Source: Methylovorus glucosotrophus
Lineage (GTDB): Bacteria > Pseudomonadota > Gammaproteobacteria > Burkholderiales > Methylophilaceae
Assembly: GCF_009858335.1 (NCBI RefSeq)
Contig: NZ_VMSE01000001.1
Coordinates: 1,240,001-1,304,000, forward strand
Direction of reading: 5' to 3'
Length of the DNA: 64,000 nt
The translations under genes were made by a program, and so were the position numbers. Below are positions 28,077-35,339 of this stretch, piece by piece. Below the pieces are notes generated by a model. It worked only from the letters and a program-made list of their open reading frames with translations, had not been told where the DNA came from and ran no database searches. The stretch's first letter is position 1, and each line of letters begins with the position of its first letter.

Positions 28077-30809
28077 TTAAAACGCCAGCGTTTCAAATTT
28101 ATCGGCTGGGACGGCGGGCGAGAACCAGTAACCTTGGCCGTAATCACAACCCGCCGCTTTCAGCAGGGCACATTGCTCTTCCGTTTCTATGCCTTCTGCG
28201 ATCACGCTCAAACCCAGCTTGTGCGCCATGGCGATGATGGATTCACACAGTGCGAGATCGTCTGGCTGCGTGGAGATATTGCGCACAAAGGATTGGTCGA
28301 TCTTGATGTAATCAATGTCAAACCGGCGCAAATAAGCCAATGAAGAGTAGCCGGTACCAAAGTCATCCAGTGCCACCTGAATCCCGGCATCGCGAAACGC
28401 CAGCAGTTTTTTGGAGACATTCTGACTGGTATCCAGCAAAAGCCCCTCGGTAATTTCCACCACCAGGCTCTGACCCACCAGGCCTAGCTGTTTCATGTAA
28501 TCCAGCCATTGGTCGTGCGTGGAGCTATCGTTCTTGAACTGCACAGGCGATTTATTCACGCTGATCTGGAAATGCGCCCCGCGCTGCTGCTGCCATTTCT
28601 TGACCTGCACCATTGCCTGCTCAAACACCCAGTCGCCTATCTCCATGATCAGGCCGGTGTCTTCGGCAATCGGAATGAATTCGGCAGGGCTCACCATGCC
28701 ACGTTGCGGATGATGCCAGCGCAGTAGCGCCTCGGCCTTCTGTATGGTGCCGCTCGCCAGGTGAATAATCGGCTGGTAATGCACTTGCAGCTGCTGTTCC
28801 TGCAGCGCCAGTCGCAGATCATTGGTAATCAGCATTTTCTGGTGGGCAGCTTGCTGCATGGAGGGCGTAAAGTAGCTGATGCGATTCCTGCCGCTGGCTT
28901 TGGCTGAATACATCGCCTGATCCACGTTTTTGAGCAGATTATCGATGCTGTTGGCATCCGTTGGGTAGAGTGTAATACCCATACTGGCCGATACAAACGC
29001 AATATCTTCGCCCAGTTTGAAAGATGCGCTGAGCTTGCACAGGATGGCTTGGGCAATGCGGTCTATGCTGTTCAAGTCTTCCAGCTCGCTCAGGATAACG
29101 ATGAATTCATCGCCGCCCAGCCTGGCTACGGTGTCGGTATCGCGCACGCAATGATTAATGCGGCGGGCGGCTTCTTGCAGCAACTGGTCGCCTTTGTCAT
29201 GGCCAAGCGTGTCATTCACTTCCTTGAAATGGTCCAGATCCAGAAACAGCAGTGCGAGGGGCAGGGCAAGGCGGTTGGATTTCTTGATCTCCTGCGCCAG
29301 TCGGTCATAAAACATCCGACGATTGGGAAGCTCGGTCAGCTGGTCGAAGTTGGCTTGTTTCCACACCAGGCTTTCCGATTCCTTGAGCTTACTGATATCG
29401 GTATGCGTGCCCACCATGCGCAACGGCCGTCCATCCGCCGCCCAATCGACCACCATGCCACGTGCCAGTATCCATTTCCAGCTGCCATCCTTGCAAAGCA
29501 GGCGATGCTCATTGATGTATTGCGTGGTTTCCCCGTTCATGTACTTTTCCAGGTCGCTCAGCACTCTGGAGACATCCTCCGGGTGAATCCGCTCTTTCCA
29601 TGCTTCCAGTTCGGGGCCCATTTCCCAGTCCTCCATGCCCAGCATGGTCTTCCAGCGTGAAGAGCGGATTACCTCATTTTTTTCGATATCCCAATCCCAG
29701 ACGCCATCCCCGGAACCTTCCAGGGCGAATTTCCAGCGCTGTTCGCTCAAGATGAGATCCTTGTGCATGTCACGCATGGTTTTCAGCGTCTGTGTACGGT
29801 AGGCAAACAGCCGGCTGAGCAGATAAAGCAGCACGCTGACCGCGAGCCCCGCGCCGGCGATCAGGCTGGAGCGATGGCGATCCAGCGCTGCTTCGAAAGC
29901 GGGCTTGGAGGCAATATGCACACTCCACACGCGGCCATGTATTTCCAGATATCTGGAGGATTCGTAGCGAGGATTCTTGACCTTATCTGCGCCTGGCGTC
30001 TGGTAGACCGATAGTGCCCGGGACTCTGAAATATCCGTGATATGGATGGCAAGCTCTGAAATCTCCTGCTGAAATATTTCTCCCATCAGCGTCGCGATGT
30101 CAAAGCTGGAAAATACCCAGCCCTGAATATGATGTTCACGTTGGGCGATCGATTGATCCTGAATCCTGTTCGAATACACGGGCAGGATCATGTCTAGCGT
30201 CGCAATATTGGAAGCGCGATTTTGCCGCATGATGGGCGGGGTGATATGCGTTTCAGCATTTTGCATGGCTTGCTTGAAGGCAGTAAACCGGCTGGTGGGG
30301 GTCTTGATGTCTTGCCGGATACACGCATCACTGCCCGAGAAGGGCTGGCTGTAGACAACGGGGATATGGCGTTTCTCAATATCCAGCGTTGAAGTCTCTG
30401 CCAAGGGCTGGCCCACGCGCTTCGATGGGGGTAGGGGAGGTTCCAGGCCTGCAAAGGCCACACACAGCAGGCCTTGATGATTGTCCAGATTTTTCAGGCT
30501 GTCGGTATAGGCGAGAAACTCTTCTTCCTCGACCGAGTTGGAGGCTTTGAACAGGCTTTGCACCCCGCGCAGCATCCGATCCTGAACCGCAAGATACTGC
30601 TCGAGTTCGTTCACAACCAGTTGCGACTTCAGGCCAAACTCAGCTTCGAGTTTCAGAGACTCCTGTTCTCTGGTCTGATGCCAAAGCTGATATGTCACGC
30701 TGAGGCAAATCACCAAAATCAGCCATGGCCAGAGCTTCCCATCTCCTCCCCATGGTTTTATTTTGCCAATTTTGTGGAGCAATGACCTGTCTGACGCTTG
30801 TATGCCCAT
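28077..30809 (-). CDS. CHASE-PAS-GGDEF-EAL cyclic-di-GMP signalling protein
   Basis: 910-aa membrane sensor. A first membrane segment lies near residues 25-42 (WPWLILVICLSVTYQLW). A periplasmic CHASE domain follows (~75-300, with FAGLEPPLPPS and VYSQPFSGSDA), then a second membrane segment (~315-335) and a PAS/PAC domain (WKFALEGSGDGVWDWD). The GGDEF domain (ARLGGDEFIVI) has an RxxD inhibitory site just before it (RDTD). The EAL domain contains EALLRWHHP and DDFGTGYSSLAYL. Both catalytic motifs are intact, so it could make and degrade c-di-GMP. It stands alone; the ligand is unknown. Confidence 0.92.
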   Translation of the reverse strand: MGIQASDRSLLHKIGKIKPWGGDGKLWPWLILVICLSVTYQLWHQTREQESLKLEAEFGLKSQLVVNELEQYLAVQDRMLRGVQSLFKASNSVEEEEFLAYTDSLKNLDNHQGLLCVAFAGLEPPLPPSKRVGQPLAETSTLDIEKRHIPVVYSQPFSGSDACIRQDIKTPTSRFTAFKQAMQNAETHITPPIMRQNRASNIATLDMILPVYSNRIQDQSIAQREHHIQGWVFSSFDIATLMGEIFQQEISELAIHITDISESRALSVYQTPGADKVKNPRYESSRYLEIHGRVWSVHIASKPAFEAALDRHRSSLIAGAGLAVSVLLYLLSRLFAYRTQTLKTMRDMHKDLILSEQRWKFALEGSGDGVWDWDIEKNEVIRSSRWKTMLGMEDWEMGPELEAWKERIHPEDVSRVLSDLEKYMNGETTQYINEHRLLCKDGSWKWILARGMVVDWAADGRPLRMVGTHTDISKLKESESLVWKQANFDQLTELPNRRMFYDRLAQEIKKSNRLALPLALLFLDLDHFKEVNDTLGHDKGDQLLQEAARRINHCVRDTDTVARLGGDEFIVILSELEDLNSIDRIAQAILCKLSASFKLGEDIAFVSASMGITLYPTDANSIDNLLKNVDQAMYSAKASGRNRISYFTPSMQQAAHQKMLITNDLRLALQEQQLQVHYQPIIHLASGTIQKAEALLRWHHPQRGMVSPAEFIPIAEDTGLIMEIGDWVFEQAMVQVKKWQQQRGAHFQISVNKSPVQFKNDSSTHDQWLDYMKQLGLVGQSLVVEITEGLLLDTSQNVSKKLLAFRDAGIQVALDDFGTGYSSLAYLRRFDIDYIKIDQSFVRNISTQPDDLALCESIIAMAHKLGLSVIAEGIETEEQCALLKAAGCDYGQGYWFSPAVPADKFETLAF

Positions 30810-31189
30810 GCCAGTAAGTGATCTTCCCTCATCCTAGTATCCAGCTTTGTATATTGCTATAACGGCAAGTTTGTTCTTGTCTTAATGCTGGTCGATGTTA
30901 TATGGGCACTTGCTTCAATCGCGCGGAACAGCGGCTTCAGGCGCAACTTGAGCTGTGCTCATTTTTATTATCATGCTGGCAATATAACGCTATATTCAGA
31001 GCAGAGGAATAGCGTACCTGTCGGTATAGCTAACAGATGGTTTGTTTGAATAAGGTTTGAGCGACGCCTGAATATCCTGCGTGTGTAGGAAGGGTCCTAC
31101 ATGTGTCACATGGCATCGCTGACAGGCGCTAATGCCATCGGGGCATATACTGACAGCATGTTTTATTTTGCAGCGTAAGGAATGATTGA
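30810..31189. other. Intergenic region between the divergent GGDEF-EAL and PQQ dehydrogenase genes
   Basis: 380 bases without a credible gene. It must hold both promoters. Two back-to-back palindromes at 31084-31111 are the only clear structure. Confidence 0.6.
31084..31111. promoter_or_regulatory. Two adjoining palindromes upstream of the PQQ dehydrogenase
   Basis: TGTAGGA-AGGG-TCCTACA (31084-31101) is a perfect 7-bp inverted repeat. It runs directly into ATGTG-T-CACAT (31101-31111), a second perfect one. They lie about 80-105 bases before the ATG. Candidate operator pair; the first could also be an RNA hairpin. Confidence 0.5.
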
Positions 31190-32527
31190 ATGTCAGCATC
31201 AAAGATTTTACCCATTAGCCTGATTGCTTTAGCCCTTGCCGGATGCGGCGATACAGCAAACCTTCCCGTCACCGATGGCATGGGCGCAAAGCCTGCCTTG
31301 CCAGCTCCCAAATCCACCTTGCTCCCCACGGTCAATGTCGCCAAGGCTGTCGGCTGGGATGGCAGTGCCAAACCAATCGCGGCAGAAGGGCTAGAAGTGC
31401 GCCGGTTTGCCAGCGGCCTGGATCATCCGCGCTGGATGTATACCTTGCCCAATGGCGATCTTCTGGTGGCGGAAAGCAATGCCCCGCAAAAAGACGACCA
31501 AACATTCAGCCTGCGGGGGTGGATTGCTGGCTGGTTCATGCAGCGGGCTGGCGCAGGGGTTAAAAGTCCTGACCGGATTACCTTGCTGCGTGATACCGAT
31601 GGCGATGGTGTAGCGGATTATCGCAAGGTGTTTATCGAAGGCCTGCATTCCCCATTTGGCATGGCGCTGGTCGGCAATACTTTCTATGTGGCAAATGCGG
31701 ATGCACTGGTCAAGTTCCCCTATACGCCGGGAGCGGATCATATTGAAGCCGCAGGTGAAAAGGTGGTGGATTTGCCTGCCGGCATCAACCATCACTGGAC
31801 CAAGAATGTGATTGCCAGTCCCGATGGCAGCAAGTTGTATGTCACCGTGGGCTCTAACAGCAACGTGGCGGAGAATGGCATGGATATCGAAAAAGATCGC
31901 GCCGCCATTCTCGAGGTCAATCCGGAAAACGGGCAGTACCGGATATTTGCATCCGGCTTGCGCAATCCGAATGGCATGGCGTGGGAACCCCAAACGGGCG
32001 TTTTATGGACCGTGGTGAACGAGCGCGATGAAATTGGTAGCGACTTGGTGCCGGACTATCTGACCTCCGTCAAGGAAAACGCTTTTTATGGCTGGCCATA
32101 CAGCTACTACGGACAACATGTGGATACCCGCGTGCAGCCTCAGGATGCCGAGAAAGTCAGCAAAGCAATCGTTCCGGATTATGCGCTGGGTCCTCATACC
32201 GCATCGCTGGGCTTGCTCGCTGCCAAGGGTAATACCTTGCCATCAGCCTATGCGGAGGGCATGTTCATCGGCCAGCATGGCTCTTGGAACCGTAATCCCA
32301 AGAGCGGATATAAAGTGATTTTTGTGCCCTTTGCCGATGGCAAACCTTCCGGCACGTCGCAGGATGTGTTGACGGGTTTTCTTAACGCAAATGAAGAAGC
32401 ACAGGGGCGGCCCGTAGGCCTGGTGCTCGATCAGCATGGGGCTTTGCTGGTGGCCGATGATGTGGGCAACACCATCTGGCGCGTGACACCCAAATTTGTC
32501 ACGGCATCCCAGGATGCTCAACCGTGA
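31190..32527 (+). CDS. PQQ-dependent sugar/aldose dehydrogenase-like lipoprotein
   Basis: 445-aa protein with a lipoprotein signal ([19 protein letters not shown], lipobox ALAGC at 16-20). The body is a six-bladed beta-propeller of the soluble glucose/aldose/sorbosone dehydrogenase family. Typical pieces are [61 protein letters not shown] and [16 protein letters not shown]. These enzymes use PQQ with calcium and oxidise sugars or aldehydes in the periplasm. PQQ is made by methylotrophs for methanol dehydrogenase, so the cofactor is plausible. The substrate is unknown. It is followed 46 bases later by a tiny membrane protein. Confidence 0.87.
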   Translation: MSASKILPISLIALALAGCGDTANLPVTDGMGAKPALPAPKSTLLPTVNVAKAVGWDGSAKPIAAEGLEVRRFASGLDHPRWMYTLPNGDLLVAESNAPQKDDQTFSLRGWIAGWFMQRAGAGVKSPDRITLLRDTDGDGVADYRKVFIEGLHSPFGMALVGNTFYVANADALVKFPYTPGADHIEAAGEKVVDLPAGINHHWTKNVIASPDGSKLYVTVGSNSNVAENGMDIEKDRAAILEVNPENGQYRIFASGLRNPNGMAWEPQTGVLWTVVNERDEIGSDLVPDYLTSVKENAFYGWPYSYYGQHVDTRVQPQDAEKVSKAIVPDYALGPHTASLGLLAAKGNTLPSAYAEGMFIGQHGSWNRNPKSGYKVIFVPFADGKPSGTSQDVLTGFLNANEEAQGRPVGLVLDQHGALLVADDVGNTIWRVTPKFVTASQDAQP

Positions 32528-32573
32528 TCCCATTTTGCCGTTGTTCAATTATCCACCTAGACAGGAGCGTGCG

Positions 32574-32717
32574 ATGAATCTACACCTTACCCTTGGGCCC
32601 ATTGTTTCTTTGATAGCCGGCATACTGATTCTCGTCATGCCACGGCTGCTGAACTACATTGTCGCTTTGTATCTGATCATTATCGGATTGATCGGCTTGT
32701 TGGGTACACCGCTTTAG
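32574..32717 (+). CDS. DUF3096-type small membrane protein, 47 aa
   Basis: 47-aa hydrophobic protein (MNLHLTLGPIVSLIAGILIL, then VMPRLLNYIVALYLIIIGLIGLL) with two membrane helices and almost no loops. It matches the short DUF3096 family. The ATG follows ACAGGAG with 7-base spacing. It lies 46 bases behind the PQQ dehydrogenase and before a terminator, so the two may be co-transcribed. The function of the family is unknown. Confidence 0.8.
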   Translation: MNLHLTLGPIVSLIAGILILVMPRLLNYIVALYLIIIGLIGLLGTPL

Positions 32718-32732
32718 TCATCGTCTTTTCTG

Positions 32733-32770
32733 AACCCCCAGTGCATAAGCTCTCGTATGCGCTGGGGGTT
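32733..32770 (+). terminator. Intrinsic terminator after the DUF3096 gene
   Basis: AACCCCCAG-t-GCATA pairs with TATGC-g-CTGGGGGTT around an 8-base loop and is followed by a T-rich stretch (TTGTTATTT). A strong hairpin 15 bases after the stop. Confidence 0.85.
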
Positions 32771-32855
32771 TGTTATTTGGTGCTGGCCTGCCGGCTTTTT
32801 CAGCCATTTGACGGAATACCGACACTAGCGACGATATGTCATGAGCGGCATACAG

Positions 32856-32885
32856 TTGATTTAAATCAGGATTGATTTAAATCAA
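32856..32885. promoter_or_regulatory. Tandem FNR/ANR-type boxes upstream of the BLUF-like gene
   Basis: TTGATTTAAATCAG (32856-32869) and TTGATTTAAATCAA (32872-32885) both match TTGAT-N4-ATCAA; the second is perfect. Their centres are 16 bases apart. A TATCCT at 32905-32910 could be the -10, placing the second box near -40, as in class II activation by an FNR-type regulator. A Crp/Fnr-family gene lies at 38716-39441. Confidence 0.75.
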
Positions 32886-32971
32886 TGACTTGAGAGTGCT
32901 TTTGTATCCTTGTGGCTCGGGTATGAATCCTGCAGGGATAGTGTTGTTAATACTGAGTGATTTGATTCCCC

Positions 32972-33388
32972 ATGAAAGAAATTTTGTTGGCTTACTGTTA
33001 TATCGTGGAAGCCAAAAATGTAGACCTGACCCATATCGGCAACGAAATTCGTACTTATCGACGTTTTTTTATTGAGCAACAGATACGCGGCACCATGATA
33101 TATGACGGTGAGTATTTTATTCACCTGCTGGTCGGTAGCCCCCTCAGCATCGTGAAAGCCGAACATACGATGGATGCGTTGCAAAAAGGCGTGCATAAAG
33201 AGATTCTGTATTACGGCAAGCTAGCGGATGCGGTGAATGGATTGAATCCGCTCTGGCAAGTCGGCTATATCCTCAATGATCAGGCAGAAGCCCCGGGGTA
33301 TCTTGAAACCTTGCGTGACAGTAAGGGCAATATAGACGCCATCATGACCTGCTTTCAACAGTTGCAAGCCATCAGCGATACCATTTGA
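32972..33388 (+). CDS. BLUF-like protein lacking key flavin residues
   Basis: 138-aa protein aligning along its first ~100 residues with BLUF blue-light domains. The photocycle Tyr is at the expected place (Tyr8 in LLAYCYIV) and the C-terminal Trp of the domain is kept (Trp95 in NPLWQVGY). The flavin-contacting Asn pair of the SxRNN segment is Phe-Phe (Phe32-Phe33), and the essential Gln of FxQxLEG is His51 (YFIHLLVG). The tail (residues 100-138) is short and helical and carries no output domain. Normal light-driven Gln rotation is therefore unlikely. The ATG has no strong ribosome site. It follows two FNR-type boxes. It may have become a light-independent or differently tuned partner protein. 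Confidence 0.75.
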   Translation: MKEILLAYCYIVEAKNVDLTHIGNEIRTYRRFFIEQQIRGTMIYDGEYFIHLLVGSPLSIVKAEHTMDALQKGVHKEILYYGKLADAVNGLNPLWQVGYILNDQAEAPGYLETLRDSKGNIDAIMTCFQQLQAISDTI

Positions 33389-33544
33389 CGCCTTGGTCTT
33401 TACTCACCGCTTTGTCTTCAATGCCGCTCCCGGCGGTCATTCCTGCATGAATCATGGTCTGAATACGGCCATCTATCGTCGATGTGATCTGGGCTACGCG
33501 CATTCTGGCTTTGCTGTGACTATCAACACAACAATAAATGGGGG

Positions 33545-33627
33545 CGACGCTAATATGGAGTCTCTTCCCTGTTGTTGGATACCCCCCCAACAATATTTCG
33601 GGCCTGCACCTGCAGGCCCATTTTTTT
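33545..33627 (+). ncRNA. Candidate small RNA ending in an orphan terminator
   Basis: TTGTTGG-atacccccc-CCAACAA forms one hairpin near 33572-33593, and GGGCCTGC-acct-GCAGGCCC-ATTTTTTT (33600-33627) is a textbook intrinsic terminator. A TTGCTG/ATAAAT pair with 17-base spacing ends shortly before 33545 and could be a promoter. The terminator is over 200 bases behind the BLUF-like stop, so it may instead end that mRNA. Confidence 0.35.
33600..33627 (+). terminator. Intrinsic terminator
   Basis: GGGCCTGC-ACCT-GCAGGCCC with seven T after one A. It ends either a small RNA or the BLUF-like transcript. Confidence 0.88.
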
Positions 33628-33724
33628 GCCTGAATTTTTTGTGGCAACACCGTTCTGAATCTGCTTTGGCTTGCTTTGCGTATATAGGGCAAGTTCTTCA
33701 TTTTTCATTTCCTGCTCTCACTCG

Positions 33725-34573
33725 ATGACCAAACGCACTTTGTTTGCTTTTATTGCATTGCTTTGCAGTGCCTGCTCGCCGGTTCGCTGGATGAATGCCA
33801 TGATTCCATCCAGCGGCTACCGTCTTCAGCCGGATATTGTGTATCAGCAGAGCCATGGCAATGCGCTCGATGTCTATGTTCCCGCTCACGGCCAGAGTCG
33901 TGCGGTAGTGGTGTTTTTTTATGGTGGCAGCTGGGAGTCCGGGCGGCGGCAGGACTATCGCTTTGTTGCCGAAGCATTGACGGCGCGAGGGTATAGCGTC
34001 GTTATTCCGGACTATCGGAAATACCCTGAAGTCGTTTTTCCGGCATTCGTCGAAGATGCGGCGGCGGCAGTGGCGTGGGTGCATAGGCATATTGCGGAGT
34101 ATGGTGGCGACCCCGGGCGCATATTTGTAGCCGGGCATTCTGCGGGGGCCCATATTGCCGCCTTGCTGGCGCTTGATCCCACATATCTTCAGGCACAGGC
34201 CATGTCGCCTATGGATCTGCGAGGCATTATTGGTCTGGCGGGCCCTTATGATTTTCTGCCCTTGCAGACGGCCAGGTTGAAGGCTGTTTTTCCTGGGGAG
34301 CACTTGCAATATCTGGCGCAGCCAGTGAATGTGCTGCAGCCACCGAATCCGCCTGTGCTGTTGCTGGTGGGGCGCAAGGATGAGACCGTACTTCCACGTA
34401 ATAGTGAGAGCCTGGCCCAGCATATCCAGAAAGCAGGCGGCAGGGTGGAGTTGTGCTACTTTGAGAACGAAGGGCACATAGGCATGGCGCTGCGGCTGGC
34501 GCGACCGTTTCAGGGGGACGGGCGTGTAGTGCAAGCGATAGGGGAGTTTATTGATCGGGAAACCGCTTTCTGA
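33725..34573 (+). CDS. Alpha/beta-hydrolase esterase lipoprotein
   Basis: 282-aa protein. Start choice: ATG at 33725 opens a lipoprotein signal (MTKRTLFAFIALLCSAC, lipobox LCSAC); a longer frame from 33671 would bury it. The hydrolase has the oxyanion stretch VVVFFYGGSWESG, the nucleophile Ser in VAGHSAGAHIAAL, an Asp in LVGRKDETVLP and a His in FENEGHIGMALR. This is the BD-FAE/carboxylesterase type acting on short esters. It lies before the heme oxygenase gene but with its own spacing. The substrate is unknown. Confidence 0.87.
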   Translation: MTKRTLFAFIALLCSACSPVRWMNAMIPSSGYRLQPDIVYQQSHGNALDVYVPAHGQSRAVVVFFYGGSWESGRRQDYRFVAEALTARGYSVVIPDYRKYPEVVFPAFVEDAAAAVAWVHRHIAEYGGDPGRIFVAGHSAGAHIAALLALDPTYLQAQAMSPMDLRGIIGLAGPYDFLPLQTARLKAVFPGEHLQYLAQPVNVLQPPNPPVLLLVGRKDETVLPRNSESLAQHIQKAGGRVELCYFENEGHIGMALRLARPFQGDGRVVQAIGEFIDRETAF

Positions 34574-34630
34574 TCATCCGTTACCCGCGTGTTTATTGAA
34601 TTCCCACTTGATCGTTAGTCCGAATGCACT

Positions 34631-34672
34631 ATGTCAAATGACATATCGGACAATTCCTACTTTCCCTATAAT
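34631..34672 (+). promoter_or_regulatory. Probable activated promoter of the phytochrome operon
   Basis: A perfect palindrome ATGTCA-AA-TGACAT (34631-34644) lies upstream of a perfect TATAAT (34667-34672). If transcription starts near 34679, the palindrome is centred at about -41.5, the usual place of an activator. No good -35 hexamer is present, which also fits activator dependence. Confidence 0.6.
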
Positions 34673-34715
34673 TATCCAAAAAATAACAATTCAAAAAACA
34701 GGAAAGGCTACATGC

Positions 34716-35339
34716 TTGACGGTCTCTGCCCGCAGTAAGAATGGAGTCTCTCAGCTGATGCAGCGTTTGCGTACCGCCACGCAGCCCTTGCATCGCGAGT
34801 TGGATGCTCGCCTCCGCATATCGGCTCCACAGGCTGCCTATGCTGATGTGCTGGATCATCTCGGCCTTTTTCATGCCTGGCTGCTGCAAATGCTTCCCCA
34901 GATACATGCCATGCCTGATTCCTTGCCTGCGCATGTCGCCGAATCCAACCTGCGCAGATTGCGTTCGCTTTGTGTTGATCTGGAACTGCCTGCTCCCGCG
35001 CACATGCATGTTGATCCGTCGCCAGCCCTGCCAGTATCTGCCGCGTCGCTCACAGGCTATCGCTGGGGCATGCAGTACGTGATTGAAGGCTCCATGCTCG
35101 GCGCTATCGCGCTATACCCACGCATCGCGCAAATCGCCCCTGATCGCATACCGCATTTCTTCAGGCTGGCACTTAGCCATGGGCGCACGCCATGGCAGAC
35201 CTTTGCCCATGCCCTGGATAATCAATGCCTGGATGAGGCGGGCGAGACAGCCGCCGAACAAGGCGCACGCGATGCCTTTGCCTTGTGTTTGAAAATCTAT
35301 CACCCATCTGCTCTCGTTCAGGCTAGCCATGCAAATTAG
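34716..35339 (+). CDS. bphO: Heme oxygenase (biliverdin-forming, BphO-like)
   Basis: Heme oxygenase that would cut heme to biliverdin, the chromophore for the phytochrome encoded next. The N-terminal helix RLRTATQPLHRELDARL contains the proximal heme-ligand His, and GYRWGMQYVIEGSMLGA is the distal helix region with its glycines. Start choice is uncertain: TTG at 34716 has AGGAAAGG 8 bases upstream, while ATG at 34758 has only a weak GGAGT. The longer open frame from 34551 lies over the esterase end and the promoter. It overlaps bphP by 11 bases, so the two are translationally coupled. Confidence 0.85.
   Translation: MTVSARSKNGVSQLMQRLRTATQPLHRELDARLRISAPQAAYADVLDHLGLFHAWLLQMLPQIHAMPDSLPAHVAESNLRRLRSLCVDLELPAPAHMHVDPSPALPVSAASLTGYRWGMQYVIEGSMLGAIALYPRIAQIAPDRIPHFFRLALSHGRTPWQTFAHALDNQCLDEAGETAAEQGARDAFALCLKIYHPSALVQASHAN

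Larger units (their letters stand above)
33389..33724. other. Intergenic region between BLUF-like gene and esterase
   Basis: 335 bases without a convincing protein gene. The right half contains an inverted repeat and a strong terminator with no gene in front of it, which may be a small RNA (see 33545-33627). Confidence 0.55.

Noticed and set aside
34551..34715. Longer start for the heme oxygenase
   Set aside because: It would begin inside the esterase gene and pass over the promoter palindrome.
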